Shown: positions 1 to 12,292, counted from the stretch's first letter. The stretch: 64,000 nt of DNA from Nilaparvata lugens (GCF_014356525.2 NC_052505.1:9984171-10048170), one strand, 5' to 3'. Made by a program: numbers and translations. Notes: generated from the sequence alone by a model not told the origin.

Positions 1-954
1 AGTGAAAGGGGTTGAATATGAATGACAGAATTAGATGCACCGTTTTATAAGAAAGTCATTCAAAAATTATCAAGACTTTTATTAAATTCATGTCACTCTC
101 TCTACCTGCAAAAGATGAGAATTATAGCCAATCCTATTCGATTGTGAAACAAAGTCAAATCAGGTTGACAGTATCAACAAATGCGTTTGTATGCGATTTG
201 GGCGTTGAACTTGACAATGAAACATCACTGACAAGTATAACGGAATACATACTAGCATTGTTCGAACTAATCCCACTGACACATCTTTGTTTTATTACAA
301 CTCTGCCACTAATCGGTTCCGAATTGTCAGAACGCTTTGTTCGAACCGGATCTCGAAAAATATTACAATTAACATGACCTATATATGATGAAAGTTGATG
401 AATATTACAGACTGCATTCAAATTCTATCGAATTTACTGCCAGTGACATTACTACCATTTACTGGAATGAATGTGCTCGAATTTATACTCTTTGTAATTT
501 CGCGACAATCCAATCGGGGAACAAGGTCGAATTTGGGATATATTTCCCTTCATTTCCTATTAATGATGGTAAAAATTGCTCCGTTATTCACTATGTGTGT
601 TCTCTCACACCAAAACTGATGTTTTTGGAATGATATTTAAATCAAGGATGAGTTTCAAAGCTCAAGTAGGCCACAAACATTTCTTTGGATTGATAATGTA
701 CCTACTTTATTTATTTGCAAAAGAAAATTAGTTTCATACATCATAAATTATATAAATTAATACATCATACAAAACTGTAGGTACTGCAAGTTAAATTTCC
801 TTCTGCACTGCAAACAAAAAAAAACTTTAGTGTTGGCAGTGAGTAATGACATGAGACATGAGTTGCTGAGCAGAAATGTAAAAAAATAAGTTATACAAAA
901 CAATAATAGAAGCAGGGTCTATTGATCAAGTGCCATAGATTAACTGGATAAAGC
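1..954. other. Unassigned AT-rich DNA
   Basis: No recognisable gene. Short open frames overlap on both strands around 90-630, which is expected by chance. I see no splice-bounded exon and no repeat shared with the rest of the window. Confidence 0.5.
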
Positions 955-1128
955 TGGATTCTCACATATCAGTATCAGTGAACAGTAAGAATATTATCCC
1001 AAAGTTCCAATGGGACTATTCCCACTCAGCCCGGCCGAGCGAGTATGAATAGTCCCATTAAAACTTATGGGAATAATATTCTCACCGTACCGGATCGACA
1101 CGTTCACTGATACTGATATGTGGGGATT
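955..1128. repeat. Foldback (palindromic) MITE-like element
   Basis: The left arm (about 955-1030) and right arm (about 1040-1128) are imperfect inverted repeats. The outer arm motif CACATATCAGTATCAGTGAA at 963-982 is mirrored near 1103-1122, and the inner motif TGGGACTATTC is mirrored near 1047-1057. The loop is GC-rich around 1030-1040. The right arm resembles 39554-39622, so this is a dispersed family. No coding capacity. Confidence 0.75.
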
Positions 1129-2785
1129 CAACATTCAACTTCAACCCCTTATCTTATCTGTGCTTGCACTGGACGATATATGACAAAACAGCAAGAGGTC
1201 AGTATTTTATTAGTAACAAGTCTCCATATTATGCTCATCCTGTCTTTCAAGATTGCATAGCAATTTGAAATATAGTGTGTACTTCGTCCTTGATCGGTCA
1301 AGGCTTAAAGCTGTCAGCTAAGATCCAACGTCCAACTTTCCCTCCTAGTTTGGTGTTATTGACAATATTGTAATTATCATCTCTATCATCAAATCATCCT
1401 GGAACATTTTCATCAACACTGTTACAGTTATCCTGTAAAATTCTCATCAAATCATTCCGGAACATTGTCATCATCATTATTTTGACAACTTGAGGCAATT
1501 TTCGTCTCCTGTCATAATTCACGTTCAAACATCCGTATCCAATAGACTGTAATTACAGTGAATAGATAAAAAAATCTTCGTTAAATAGAATATTGTAAAA
1601 TGATAGCTCGCCATTCAGGTCCGGGTCAGTTGAATCGATATCTGCTTTCTAGACTCTCTTCCGTTGTTATGTCTTGTGAATGAGAATCTGAAACATTTTA
1701 ATAGAGGTCTGAAGACAAGACACGACGTTTTCACGCTTGATTTTTGTAAACTACTACAATTTTTTCATAAAATATGAATCTTTTGATGAAAAGTCAACAG
1801 AACGTAACATCCTGTTCATCTATAGGGAAGACATTGGTTCAAGCAAATTTATCTGTTATGAAGTGAAACGATATTCTTCAGTTGAACAATTTTTGGGGTC
1901 TTCTTCAGGTGAATGGTGGATAATTGGAGTACGAATATTGTTTTATGTTGTGAGTATGAATCCCCTGAATTATTTCTTATAGTGCTCATAGAGCTGATTC
2001 TCATAATATCTCTCATGGTCCCCTAAAAACTTGGATGATTTATTCATTAATTTATTGTATAAAACACTATAATCATAATACAATTATGACATTGGAGGAA
2101 AAACTAGGCTGAGCTTGTACTATTTCTCTCCAAAAATTTTGATAAAATGCTAATGTTGTCCAAAAGTTAAGGTTATGTAATCACACACTGCTTCGTCACT
2201 TGATTTTCGGTCCAGGAATAATAAATTCATAGAGGATAAACTTCCATTAAATTCAACTTCCAACTTCCATTTAAATCACTTCTTGTTTATCTTCTGAGGA
2301 ATTGTAGGTAGGTCTAGGGTACATATGTTGTTAAATATACGCCTGAATTGTGTATCATTGCGGGCTATGCACCATTCTAGACAATACACGACCCACATAA
2401 CTTTCTTAGTTTGTGAGTCCCCTTTAATAACATTTCCTGTACAAAAACTAACTGTACTGGCCAAACTTGGAGCGAACTCTATTATGGCATTGTTGTCGAA
2501 GAAAGGGCGCAATAAGACTTGCAGGAAGTCTTAATGCATGCTTAATACATAGTAAATTTATATAGCTGAGCTTAGACGTTCAAATTGATAAAACATACCA
2601 CATCATGATCAGACTTGAATATTTGTCTTGTCTCCAAACAGATTTTTAATTGTCTCCAAATAGATTTGACGATTTTAATTTGGCAATTCAAATATCAAAA
2701 TGATAAGATCGTTCATGTTTGGATTAATCTACAGATGGAATTAAATAGAGAATGCATTTATTCAAATGCTAATTAATATATAATT
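1129..2785. other. Unassigned AT-rich DNA
   Basis: No supported gene. A weak local direct repeat lies at 1384-1416 and 1442-1474, sharing a core like TCATCAAATCAT..GGAACATT. The final 60 bases resemble the outer flank of the foldback family found next. Confidence 0.45.
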
Positions 2786-3057
2786 ATTATTTAACGAAAA
2801 TCCTAAATAAATGATGTAAATCACCCCGAAGACTTCTGCTACTGCAGACATTGACAACAGGGTTAACAGCTAGATGGAAATTCGTTCCTGACTAGCAATT
2901 GGGAGGTACCGGGTTCGATTCCCGGGCTGGCAAATAATTTTTGGATAGTAGTTCTCATCGAATTTCCATCTAGCTGTTAACCCTGTTGTCAATGTCTGCA
3001 GTAGCAGAAGTCTTCGGGGTGATTTACAGCATTTATTTAGGAATTTCGTTAAATAAT
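2786..3057. repeat. Foldback family A element with tRNA T-arm-like loop
   Basis: Two 99-bp arms (2786-2884 and 2959-3057) are near-perfect inverted repeats. The 74-bp loop contains GGGTTCGATTCCCGGG at 2911-2926, which matches the T-arm/B-box pattern of tRNA genes (GGTTCGANTCC) followed by GCTGGC. There is no D-arm/A-box, so it is not a tRNA gene. Relatives lie at 4130-4294, 7519-7556, 13229-13274, 18487-18700, 28375-28853, 30105-30203 and, loop part only, 38799-38880. It is probably a tRNA-related SINE that became a foldback unit; the class is inference. Confidence 0.8.
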
Positions 3058-3133
3058 AACTATTTGGATTAATCATTATTTATTGTTCCTATTGAAATAA
3101 ATTTTATCATATTCACTTTTCCAATAACAATAG

Positions 3134-3135
3134 TT

Positions 3136-3170
<35 letters not shown>

Positions 3171-3401
3171 TTCTTCTTCCTTCTTCTTCTCCTTCCTTTT
3201 CTCCTTCTTCTTCCTTTTTTTTTCTTCTTCTTCTTCTTCTTCTTCTTCTTCTTCTTCTTCTTCTATCATCATCTTACTTTCCTCCTCATTCTTCTTCTCA
3301 TTATCTTCTTCTTCTTATCATCTCCTCATCTTTTTCTCTTCTTCATCCTCTTTCTTTTTCTCCTTCTTCTTCTTTTTTCTTCTTCTTCTTCTTCTTCTTC
3401 T
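3134..3401. repeat. (TTC)n microsatellite, interrupted
   Basis: About 270 bp of pyrimidine-rich TTC repeats with TCC and TTT interruptions. The purine complement produces a spurious Glu/Lys-rich frame on the minus strand. Confidence 0.95.
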
Positions 3402-4129
3402 AACCAAAATCAATTGAATAGAAGAATAATATTGTAGAATAATCATGGGAATAACCATCTCCTATTTGTATAAGCAGATTTGTCGACTTATGTATCTTTT
3501 TCCTACTGACTGATAGTACATTTTTAGAAGTTCGAGTCTAAATCATTCTCCTTTATGGAAATCCTTCTCCAGCAAGCTCTTTTACAACTCCTTTGTGTAA
3601 CTTCTACATGATCCCTCCCTTGATTCCAATTTTTCATTCACACATATTTTGAGTTCGGGTTTTTCAATATAGCCTACACTTCACTCACGGAAATAGCAGC
3701 TTAGCTTTCTACTGAAGTTTTAAATGGAGCAAACATAAACTGAGAAAGGTACAAATTACTAAGTAATGAAGGCATTCAATCTTGAAATCATAATTTGGTG
3801 CCGTAATATTAAGTGGTACATACATACCGAATTGATGATCCAGTACAGTAAGAATAATCGTCTGAGAATCGAAATTGTGTAACAGTTACCGTCAAATTAT
3901 TCAATGTAAGTTGGAAATGGTTAATAATTGATATGAGACTCGGGAATTGTTGACTGCGCTCACGTCTTCCTGAACTTTTCAATTAACATTGGATAACCCG
4001 TTGTTACACATTATCTGGTTCCCCTGCAATTTAGAAGAATTCCCAGATCTTTTGCCGTGAGAAATTGATGCTCAAACTATTATTCCTTTTGATAAAGTTA
4101 GCGTTGATGTAAGAATTTTGTAGGTTGAA
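3402..4129. other. Unassigned AT-rich DNA
   Basis: No gene or repeat recognised in this stretch. Confidence 0.45.
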
Positions 4130-4294
4130 CATTATTTCTTGCGTTCCCGTGCTGACAAATAATTTTTGAATAGTAGCGCTCATCGAATTTCCATCTAGCT
4201 GTTTACCCTCTTGACAATATTTGCAGTAGCAGAAGTTTTCGGGGTGAATTACAGCATTTAATTTGGATTTTCGTTTAATAATAATTATTATTTC
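4130..4294 (-). repeat. Foldback family A, one arm plus loop remnant
   Basis: One arm of the family at 2786-3057, in the orientation of its right arm. The loop remnant at 4141-4165 reads GTTCCCGTGCTGACAAATAA, a decayed form of the T-arm-like loop. It ends in ATTTGGATTTTCGTTTAATA. An open frame on the minus strand across it is not coding. Confidence 0.8.
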
Positions 4295-5592
4295 TTGATT
4301 TTTAGATAGAAATGCTTCGAAGCACCTCTTTGTAGTACTCAGTATCACAACTACCTAGATAATACCACAAAGTAAAGTACTATTTTCTTTTGCCTTTTTC
4401 AATTTGTCTTTCCTTCTTTTGTGCTTATAACATCTCCCAAGCAAGGGACCACAAGGAAGTAGTACATTAGGCATACGGTATATACTTCTTACTTGCGTTG
4501 CGGAACAGAGGATTGTAACAAGAAGAGGATATAAATAGAATAGGATACATCCTTTTTTTAGTGTCATCATCATTGTCTTTAACCATACAAGTTGTACCAT
4601 AGCCCAAAACTTTTATCATTGATATTGATGAGTCATTGAATCTTCAGAATAGATCCCAGAATTTAGTTAGTATCCACCCTACTGCCGTTCAAATCGAAAC
4701 GTTCGTAATCAATAAATATTTTCGAGTAGGATGCTGAATGCGACAATAAAACATTCTATTGCATGATTAACTGTTTAATTATGATTACTGCAACAGTAAA
4801 CATCATGATTAACTACAGTTCAAGCAGTGAGCTAATGATATGATAATAGGGACAAATCTGGCCCTTGAATATTTGAATATTTATTTCCTCCTTTGTTTTG
4901 AACTGTCTTTGCAAATGTGACACCCAATAGATAACCTGGATTTGAAAAGTTGAATAGTTCGTGATAGGATCAGATTTGGAACATTACAAAGCTCAATTAA
5001 TAAATTAATAAATAATGAATAAATTGAAGCTTATTTATTTAGCTTATGGCAGATACACAATACATATAAAGTTCATGAGTCTCAAATTCCAACATATACA
5101 CTGTATATTTCCAGATTCTTTGAGATGTTGTGTAGTTTTTGGTCAGGAGAACATAAGTTTATCTGACCGCCATTATTTGCCAGTCCATTTAGCTAGTCCA
5201 ATATGCACCATTTGGATGCGAACTAGCGTTACACATATTGGAGCTCAATAAATACGTTAAATAATAATTAATGAATGAATAATTTTTATAGCTGGCCTTC
5301 TTTTTTGCTGCGATGATTTCAAGTAATTACACTCTCATCTCATCTGCTGATGGAGGAAATTAAGTTGCCCAATGTATTTATAGCTTATTTTATCAAAACT
5401 CTTACTACATACAGCAGCCCTGGAAAAATTGAATAGTTTTTCGCATCTTCATGAAGCATATGAAGACCAACAATCGAATGTGTTGGAGTTACGTGTTACG
5501 ACGAAAATCTAGTGAGTGTTGAAGCATGAAATGAGAGAATAACATCACATTTTTCGATCAGGGCCAACGGCCGGTGATCGTGTTGTCAATCT
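4295..5592. other. Unassigned AT-rich DNA
   Basis: No gene recognised. Small open frames at 4355-4600 (-) and 5015-5251 (+) have no domain, splice context or composition that supports coding. Confidence 0.45.
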
Positions 5593-6190
5593 AGAAGAAG
5601 AAGAAGAAGAAGAAGAAGAAGATAGAGAGAAGAAGTAGAAATAGAAGAAGAAGAAGAAGGAGAAGGAAGAAAAAAAGAAGAAGGAGAATGAGGATGAAGA
5701 AGAGAAGAAGATGAGGAGATTATAAGAAGGAGTGAAGGAGTATAAGAACAGGAACAAGAATAGAAGGGCAACAACAACAAAAAGAGAAAAAGGAGAAGAA
5801 GAAGAAGAAGGATGAATAAGAGAAGAAGATGATAAGAAGTAATACAAGAATAAGAAAGAGGAGAAAAGGATGTGAAAAAGGAGAAGGAGAAAAGAAGAGT
5901 TGAAGACGAAGATGATAAGAACAAGAAAAAGATTATAAGGAGAAGGAGAACAGTTAAGAAGAAGAAGAAGGAAAAGAAGGAGGAGAATAAGAAGATAATA
6001 AGAAGAAGAATAAGGAGGAGAGTAGGATGATGATGATAAGAAAATGAAGAAGGAAAGAAGATGATGAGAATGGAAGAACTACAACAAGAGAAGAAGGAGA
6101 AGAAGAAGCTGATGAGAAGCAGAGGAGCTGATAAGAGAATAGAGAAAAAGAAGATTTGAAGAAGAAGAGAAAGGAGACGAAAAGAAGATG
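5593..6190. repeat. (GAA)n polypurine tract, about 600 bp
   Basis: A long purine-rich tract of GAA/GAAG/GGA units with scattered GAT and AAT. It is strongly strand-asymmetric and of opposite polarity to the TTC tracts at 3134 and 10340-10760. The long Ser/Leu/Phe-rich frames on the minus strand are artefacts of this tract. Confidence 0.95.
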
Positions 6191-7518
6191 GGAAACATTC
6201 ATGATGATACAATGATCATGAATGGTGATACAGTATGCTTCTTGAAGCAGCCAATGAGTGTTCTCATCAAATATACAGTATTCTCCAACAAATAATGGAG
6301 CCGATCATTGATTCATTTTTCATCACAGTCAATTGCCAAAGCAGACAGACGTACCAACAACACTACATTCTCGATTCCTCATTCATTATACATTTATAAT
6401 CCAATAAATTAACATACAAGCCACTTTTTTACATGGTATATAATTCGACACTTCATTGTTAATTTCAAACACTCTCCACTTCCATAGATAGAAGCTTTGA
6501 TTATGGATTAGTTAAGGCATCAATAATATACGTAAGATATGTAAGGTATCTTAACGTATCCATCATCAAAGATAGAAGGTAGCATAAGTGCTATCTTGTC
6601 TTTATGTCTTTTTAATCCTAGTATTCTAGTATCCGTGTATGCTACTATTCTTTCGCAGTAGAAAGAGTTGAAAATTCTCAGTAAAATACTGTCTGGATTA
6701 ATTTTCAATTTTATTATGAATCACTAAAACTGTTACCGTAATTTTATAATATCCACTTGGAGTATCAATCACACTTTTCCTCAAATCAGAAAATAATTGA
6801 GCCATAAGTTTCTACCATTAATCCGAGTCTTATTTATTTTCACTTTCTAAACATTCTTCACAACCTGCCATACAGTATTGAGTATTCTATAAACGAAATA
6901 TAATCACTCTGCGGTGGGTTACTATTTCTATTAGTCAGTTAATGCATTCTCATTGGCTGAAATGCTCGTTATCCATGATGTCTGGTTGCATTTTTCTTCC
7001 CACTTGATGATAAAAAATGAGAAAATTGTGGAGGATAAAAATTGTGCAATTATTTCTAATAGACATTCTCAACATACGACTCTGCAAATGAAGTTTGGTC
7101 TTCAAGTTAAATCGAAAGTAATTTGTCTTGCACTAACTTTCCGTCTCGATTCACTAACTCAACAAGTCTTTGATCTCAGCTTGGTGAGGATTTCGAGCTA
7201 GTTCATTTATTAGACACTACTTTGCACTACTAGTCCAATCAATTTAAAGTGTCATATAAACAACTCTGAAACCTGATGGGGAACTAAAAGAAGCTTTGGA
7301 CAGCTCTGGATGTTCAAAGGAATGTGTGTTTATAATCACATCATAAAGAAATTATAAAATGGAAAGTTTTATTGGCTGTTTCCACATATTCATTCATACA
7401 AGCCCAGTCAAATTTAGCAATTCTAAAACTCAATACATAGTAATTTTATTCAATAAAAATTATGATACAACCCTTTTCATTCAAGACACTTATGACTTAC
7501 CAACATACTAACATTTGA
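6191..7518. other. Unassigned AT-rich DNA
   Basis: No supported gene. AAGCTTTGATTATGGAT near 6491 is shared with the hairpin at 15557-15598. Confidence 0.4.
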
Positions 7519-7556
7519 CAGCATTTAATTTGGATTTTTACTAATAATTATTATCA
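7519..7556 (-). repeat. Foldback family A, arm-end fragment
   Basis: The short stretch GACAGCATTTAATTTGGATT followed by TTTACTAATAATTATTAT matches the outer arm end of family A. Confidence 0.55.
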
Positions 7557-7923
7557 GAAATAATTCAGAGATGCGTTTAAACGATCAGATTCATTTAAAC
7601 CAATAATATACCACTAATCGTTTTCACATGAGTATGTTACTATTAGTCATTTGATACAGTATTTTCTTATTCCATTGCTTTTGAAACATTTCCCACTGCT
7701 TTCGTAATATTTAACTATTTATTAAACTTTCGTTGCTTTTTGAAATGTCATTTTGTAACGTTTGTATTATCTGCTAATTGGGGAGGGGCTTGTCTAAGCC
7801 AATGGCCGACATTCACCTTTATAGATCACGGCTTCCATCAATAACGCGATCGACCATTAGTATAAATACTGCCGCTCTTTTCTTTAGTTTTAATTTACTA
7901 GAGGTTGATAATGGTGTAATAAC
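7557..7923. other. Unassigned AT-rich DNA
   Basis: Nothing recognised except a slightly GC-richer patch at 7785-7880 with no convincing exon. Confidence 0.4.
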
Positions 7924-8036
7924 AGAAACCTGTATCTCGATTTTTAAAAGATCTGTGGTTTGACAATATCTAGTCTTTCTAGATATGCAATATGGATAAT
8001 TACCACAATATCATTTTCACAACTCACAAGGAGAAA
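7924..8036 (+). repeat. Dispersed repeat family C, uninterrupted copy
   Basis: Shares about 110 bp with 31649-31862. Common blocks include TATCTCGATTTTTAA, TCTGTGGTTTGACAATA, TAGTCTTTC and ATATGGATAA. The 31.7-kb copy carries about 105 extra bases after the GACAATA block. The element type is unknown. Confidence 0.65.
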
Positions 8037-8956
8037 AGCATTGTTAATCTCATGATATGACATCATCATCCCCTCGGTAAGTTTCAAATTTGCATAAAGA
8101 TTGATATACACAGTAGTTAAAAGTTTTGGGTGTAAAGTAGAGAGAAAGATCTTAAAAATTTAATCCAAGTGATATATCATTACTGTATTGACTTTGGATA
8201 ATCCTTGTTATGATATCCATTTATCTTGAACCAATATGGTGAACAAAAATGTTCACAGTAAATTGCTCAGTGATAAAATAAAAGCGTATCGTACCTGTAT
8301 TGTAATTGTCAGCTATCAGACGGAAGTTCCGAAAAAAATCGGACATTATTTATTTATTGATCTATGATATACTTATAATACAATGATTGGAAATGAAAAA
8401 CAGGCTCAGTCCCTACAATTTCATTCCCGAATTTTGGTTTAAACTATTAATCATGTTGGGGTATTTAGATTGTATCTTGTATGACTTTGAACTTTCAAAT
8501 GAATATGTTACCTATGTTGGATTTGGTTATTATGACAATACAGATGATCTGATTTGTAACAAACCAATAATGGAGCTAAATTATATTCCGTGGATAAACT
8601 GTAACCATATTATTTTGAAAATTTAAAAATTAAATTCTTCAATACCCTCAACATACTCTCCATATAACATGCATGAGATGGATCTGGAGAGATATTTTCT
8701 CATGACCGATGGGAAATATGGAAGCCTCTTCAATTGACAAGTTTTTGCGTTTTCTTTTTTCCTGTACAACTATCCGACGATGTGGAGCATGAAGAGAATT
8801 GACCAGAAATTTATGTGGCTACTTTCATTCTCCATTGACGATCTATTCCAGATTCCGATTTCCATAAAGAACAGAAAGTGATAAGCACATTTTTTTACTA
8901 TTGAAACTGTTTGCAGTAATGTAGGCTTCCTGGCTTCCATTCTTCCATTTACAATT
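8037..8956. other. Unassigned AT-rich DNA
   Basis: A 79-codon open frame at 8387-8626 has no recognisable domain and typical noncoding composition. No repeat seen. Confidence 0.4.
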
Positions 8957-9510
8957 TGTTGCAATACTTTCAGTTTTTATATCGATTTTTTCCTCTGTCA
9001 TTTAACAATGATTTCAAATTGTTGGGTAGTAATGCAAATAGAAGACGTATGATGAAGTGGTTATTAAATATTATAATAGATATAAGAGATGATGAGGTAA
9101 TTAAAGAGGTTCAGCCATCTTCTTCTCTCTTCTTTATCATTCGATAGGTGGACATCTTTCCATCGTTTTCTGTCTATAGCTGTACTTTTCAGTTGGATGT
9201 AGCTCTGGATCTTTGGTTTTGGAGTGTCACCCATCTGGAGTTTCAAAAAGATTTGCCAAAAACATTTAATTATATATTTTTTTCTATTCACTTCTATTGA
9301 TTGAGCCTTGAAATGCAACAGTTTCAATAGAATTCAACACTTAAAGAGTCATATTAATGAATTTAGATCAAATTTATTCCTCCTCATTATTTCCACTTCA
9401 CAATTTATTTCAATACTCTCATTCTTACATTGGAATAACTTTCACTCTATCATTTGATAATGATTTCATTATGGTAGTATTCAAAATAGAATACGTTTGA
9501 TGAGGTGGAT
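8957..9510. repeat. Diverged local duplication (8957-9065 and 9402-9510)
   Basis: Two segments 445 bp apart share the same order of motifs: CAATACT, TCATTT.A.AATGATTTCA, GTAGTA, AAATAGAA.ACGT and TGATGA.GTGG. They look like an old tandem duplication. No gene is supported in either copy. Confidence 0.5.
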
Positions 9511-9923
9511 GATGTTGTGTATTGGAAGAGATGTACAGAATATTCATGGTGCAAAACCACATTCCATCCAACCTGCACGTGCAAAACATTTGTTGACGGA
9601 TTGAATAAGTATTCGTCTCCAATACATCGGAATGATGATTCTGATACAACTTAGTAGAATATGACATAGATTCCCCCCAAAGGTTATCTGCATAGGGAAA
9701 TAAGATAAACAAATTGAATTGAGAATACTTCCTGGAAATAAATTTTGTCTTGGACATTTTCAAATTTCCTAGAGATGCTGTTCTCGAGAGACTTCTGTAC
9801 AAACCTCTTTAAATAAGTGAACTAACTTATTGGAACTTTCATACTGTAATAAGTTTCAGAGATTGTTTTTCCTAAATATTTTACACTTAGGGCACATGAG
9901 ATGTTTTTTAAACGAGTCGACAG
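9511..9923. other. Unassigned AT-rich DNA
   Basis: A 125-codon minus-strand frame at 9425-9802 has no recognisable domain or splice context and is treated as chance. Confidence 0.35.
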
Positions 9924-10003
9924 GGCAGGAAGTTCTCCGAATGGCTGATTGGGTTGTCGATTGGGAATCAGCTGATAGTAAGCCAATCGGAGAGTTTCCT
10001 GCC
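9924..10003. repeat. Short foldback element, 80 bp
   Basis: GGCAGGAAGTTCTCCGAATG at the left is mirrored by a sequence ending TCTCCGATTGGCT on the opposite strand at the right. The loop holds GGGAATCAGCTGATAGT. The small open frame across it is not supported as a gene. Confidence 0.6.
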
Positions 10004-10298
10004 AACCGCCTCATTTATGGAAAACGCCTCATGTGGCTTGCCCCTTAGTTTGATTGCTTTCAATCCTCACAAGTGGACTGACATAATGGAGTAGTTAATG
10101 ATAAAAACTTTCCTGGTGAAAACTTTAACCAATACACCATCTCTTCTATGATGCAAAGACAGTATATTCTAGATTACATTATTTTATAAATCCCATTGAT
10201 TTGAAAAATTCAGGATGTACGTGTTTAATAAAATAGTATGTAGTTAATATAATATTATGTACATTGAATTATCAATTTTCCCACACATCCATCGAATA
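10004..10298. other. Unassigned AT-rich DNA
   Basis: Nothing recognised. Confidence 0.4.
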
Positions 10299-10580
10299 CA
10301 TGTTTATGTTGTGTGATAATTTTCCTACATCAAATAGGTCTTCTTTATCATCTTCTTCTTCTTTTTTTTCTTCTTCTTTTTTTTCTTCTTCTTTTTCTTC
10401 TTTTTCTCCCTCTAATCATCTTTTAATTTAATAAAGGTCTTTAATAAAGTCAGCTATTCAATTCAATTCAGTTCAATTCATCTGCTCCTCTTTTTATCCT
10501 CTTCTTCGTCTTATCTTTTGTATCTTCATGTTTATGTTGTGTGATAATTTTCCTACATCAAATAGGTCTTCTTTATCATC
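10299..10580 (+). repeat. Tandem duplication, 228-bp period, around a TTC tract
   Basis: The block starting CATGTTTATGTTGTGTGATA at 10299 recurs exactly at 10527, including the following TTTTCCTACATCAAATAGG and the start of the TTC tract. Each unit contains unique DNA and TTC repeats, which suggests slippage or unequal exchange driven by the microsatellite. Confidence 0.85.
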
Positions 10581-10756
10581 ATCTTCTTCTTCTTCTTCTT
10601 CTTTTTCTTCTTCTTCTTCTTCTTCTTCTTCTTCTTCTTCTCTTCTTCTTCTTCTTCTTCTTCTTCTCCTTCTTCTTTTTTCTTCTCCTTATCATCTTCT
10701 CTCCATCATCTATTATTCTTCTCCTTATCCTTATCTCTTTCTCTTCTTTTTCTTCT
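10581..10756. repeat. (TTC)n microsatellite
   Basis: About 175 bp of TTC/CTT repeats with a few TTT and TCC interruptions. The Ser- and Leu-rich open frames across it are artefacts. Confidence 0.95.
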
Positions 10757-11340
10757 CGAAAAAGAGATTAGCAGAGAGTGAAGTGCAGAGCCAAGTGTTT
10801 ACGTCCAAGAGTCGTTCACTTGTATCGTCGGTCAACATGCTTGCTGAGGAATTTTGAACGGCATGCCAGACATTTTATTACGTTGACAGTATAATGAAGA
10901 GGCAGCAGCGGCTGGCAGGCCTTTTATTATTCATACTTTCTACTTCGTCTGACTTCTACCTCTACTTATCGGGCTTATATACTGTGGGGATGCTGAGGCT
11001 CTACAATTACAAAATAGAAATTCACGCACGGCATGCTCTCCAGGAACCTGTTTTCGGGTCAGTTTTTTCTACAAATAGCGGGAATCTCGAAACCGACTCA
11101 CAGAATGTAGAGACACCCACCCACTAGAGCCCTTGCCCTTGTGCCTTGTGATGGCATCCACTGTGTCGTGTCGTCCCACGGTGACATTCCTGACCCACTT
11201 CCACGCGGAGACTGTGAGTCAACGACACTGTTTGGGATGATTTTCATAGACAAACCTGTTCTCATGCTATTGAAAATCTCAAGGTTTGATTTTACTATTC
11301 AAACACAGAGAGTTTTTTATGTTTATATGTTTTCATGAAG
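10757..11340 (+). other. GC-richer unassigned segment with a small open frame
   Basis: More GC-rich and less repetitive than its surroundings. A 77-codon frame at 10894-11127 (+) starts MKRQQRLAGLLLFILSTSS, which looks like a signal peptide or membrane segment. The rest has no domain and I do not recognise it. It could be an exon or a chance frame; there is no clear polyadenylation or splice signal to decide. Confidence 0.25.
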
Positions 11341-11607
11341 ATCATAAATCGATGTTTCAATTGTGCTATTATGATAATTAGGTAGATCCGTAGATGAGTG
11401 TTACAGTAATTATTAGGTAGGTAGACTATGATGGAAAAACGTTTGAAAATCATGAAAATATTAGGCTACCGGTACTTCTATCTCACTGAGTAAGTTTTGA
11501 AGTCAAAGTTACACATTGACATTACAATAGCGTTACACATTCATATTCTTCAATCACACAGTGAAAGATTTTATGTCGGTTTCTGTTTACATACGAGAGT
11601 CTAATGC
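11341..11607. other. Unassigned AT-rich DNA
   Basis: Nothing recognised. Confidence 0.4.
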
Positions 11608-11756
11608 CTGGTTGCACAAAAGCTTGTTAAATTTTAATCATGATTAAATGCTACGAGTAAAAATCAGACAAGTCTTTTTTGAAAAGAAAACTTCTTTGAC
11701 TGGTTCTCGTAGCATTTAATCATGATTAAAATACAACAGACCATTTTTGCAACCGG
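11608..11756. repeat. Foldback MITE, 149 bp
   Basis: The terminal inverted repeat starts CTGGTTGCAC and is mirrored by TTGCAACCGG. The inner arms share TTTAATCATGATTAAATGCT and CTCGTAGC/GCTACGAG. No coding capacity. I could not fix a target-site duplication. Confidence 0.8.
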
Positions 11757-12292
11757 ATGCTTTCATTCAGGGTCAAACTTTAAGGTTATTTATCTTCGTT
11801 TAAACTGAGATGATGCATATGGACCTAAATCCATACTTCAATTTACTCTTTAACACTGAATTTAAGGTTTGCTTGAGGTAGCTTATTGATTGAATAAAAG
11901 TTGTTTCTATTCTATACTGAATACGTACAATAGATAGTATAGAGTTCACTATTCTTTAATAAGTGATTCCAATCCACTTACCAGAGTAATTTAATTAAGA
12001 AGTCAGTGGGGGGGGGGTTCATCCAATGTTAAATTAATCAGGATTAGTGGAAGAGAGACCCTAATCTGACTCTAACCTGCTTGAAATATCAGCTACAGCA
12101 TCTTCTTTTCAGATTTCAATTCAATTCCCAACGGTATATCACACAAACTATGAGCACCTGTTCACATACATGCTTAGATGGCATGCGGCTAAGGTCCAAG
12201 GCCAAGGTGATTGGTGCATGAGGAGATTATTGTCAACTTGACTTTTGCATGTTATGGCTTGGGAGCTGGCCGTGGTGTGTGCCAGACACCTG
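11757..12292. other. Unassigned DNA
   Basis: AT-rich to about 12160, then slightly GC-richer. A poly-G run lies at 12007-12017. No gene recognised. Confidence 0.4.

Noticed and set aside
2898..2935. Possible tRNA gene
   Set aside because: Only the T-arm-like motif is present. There is no acceptor stem, D-arm or anticodon arm, and it lies in the loop of a foldback repeat.
3069..3272. Glu/Lys-rich minus-strand frame
   Set aside because: Translation of the TTC repeat, with no unique coding sequence.
5586..6212. 208-codon minus-strand frame rich in Ser, Leu and Phe
   Set aside because: It is entirely the translation of the GAA/TTC microsatellite; three frames are open for the same reason.
10528..10857. 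Ser- and Leu-rich plus-strand frames
   Set aside because: Overlapping readings of the TTC tract.
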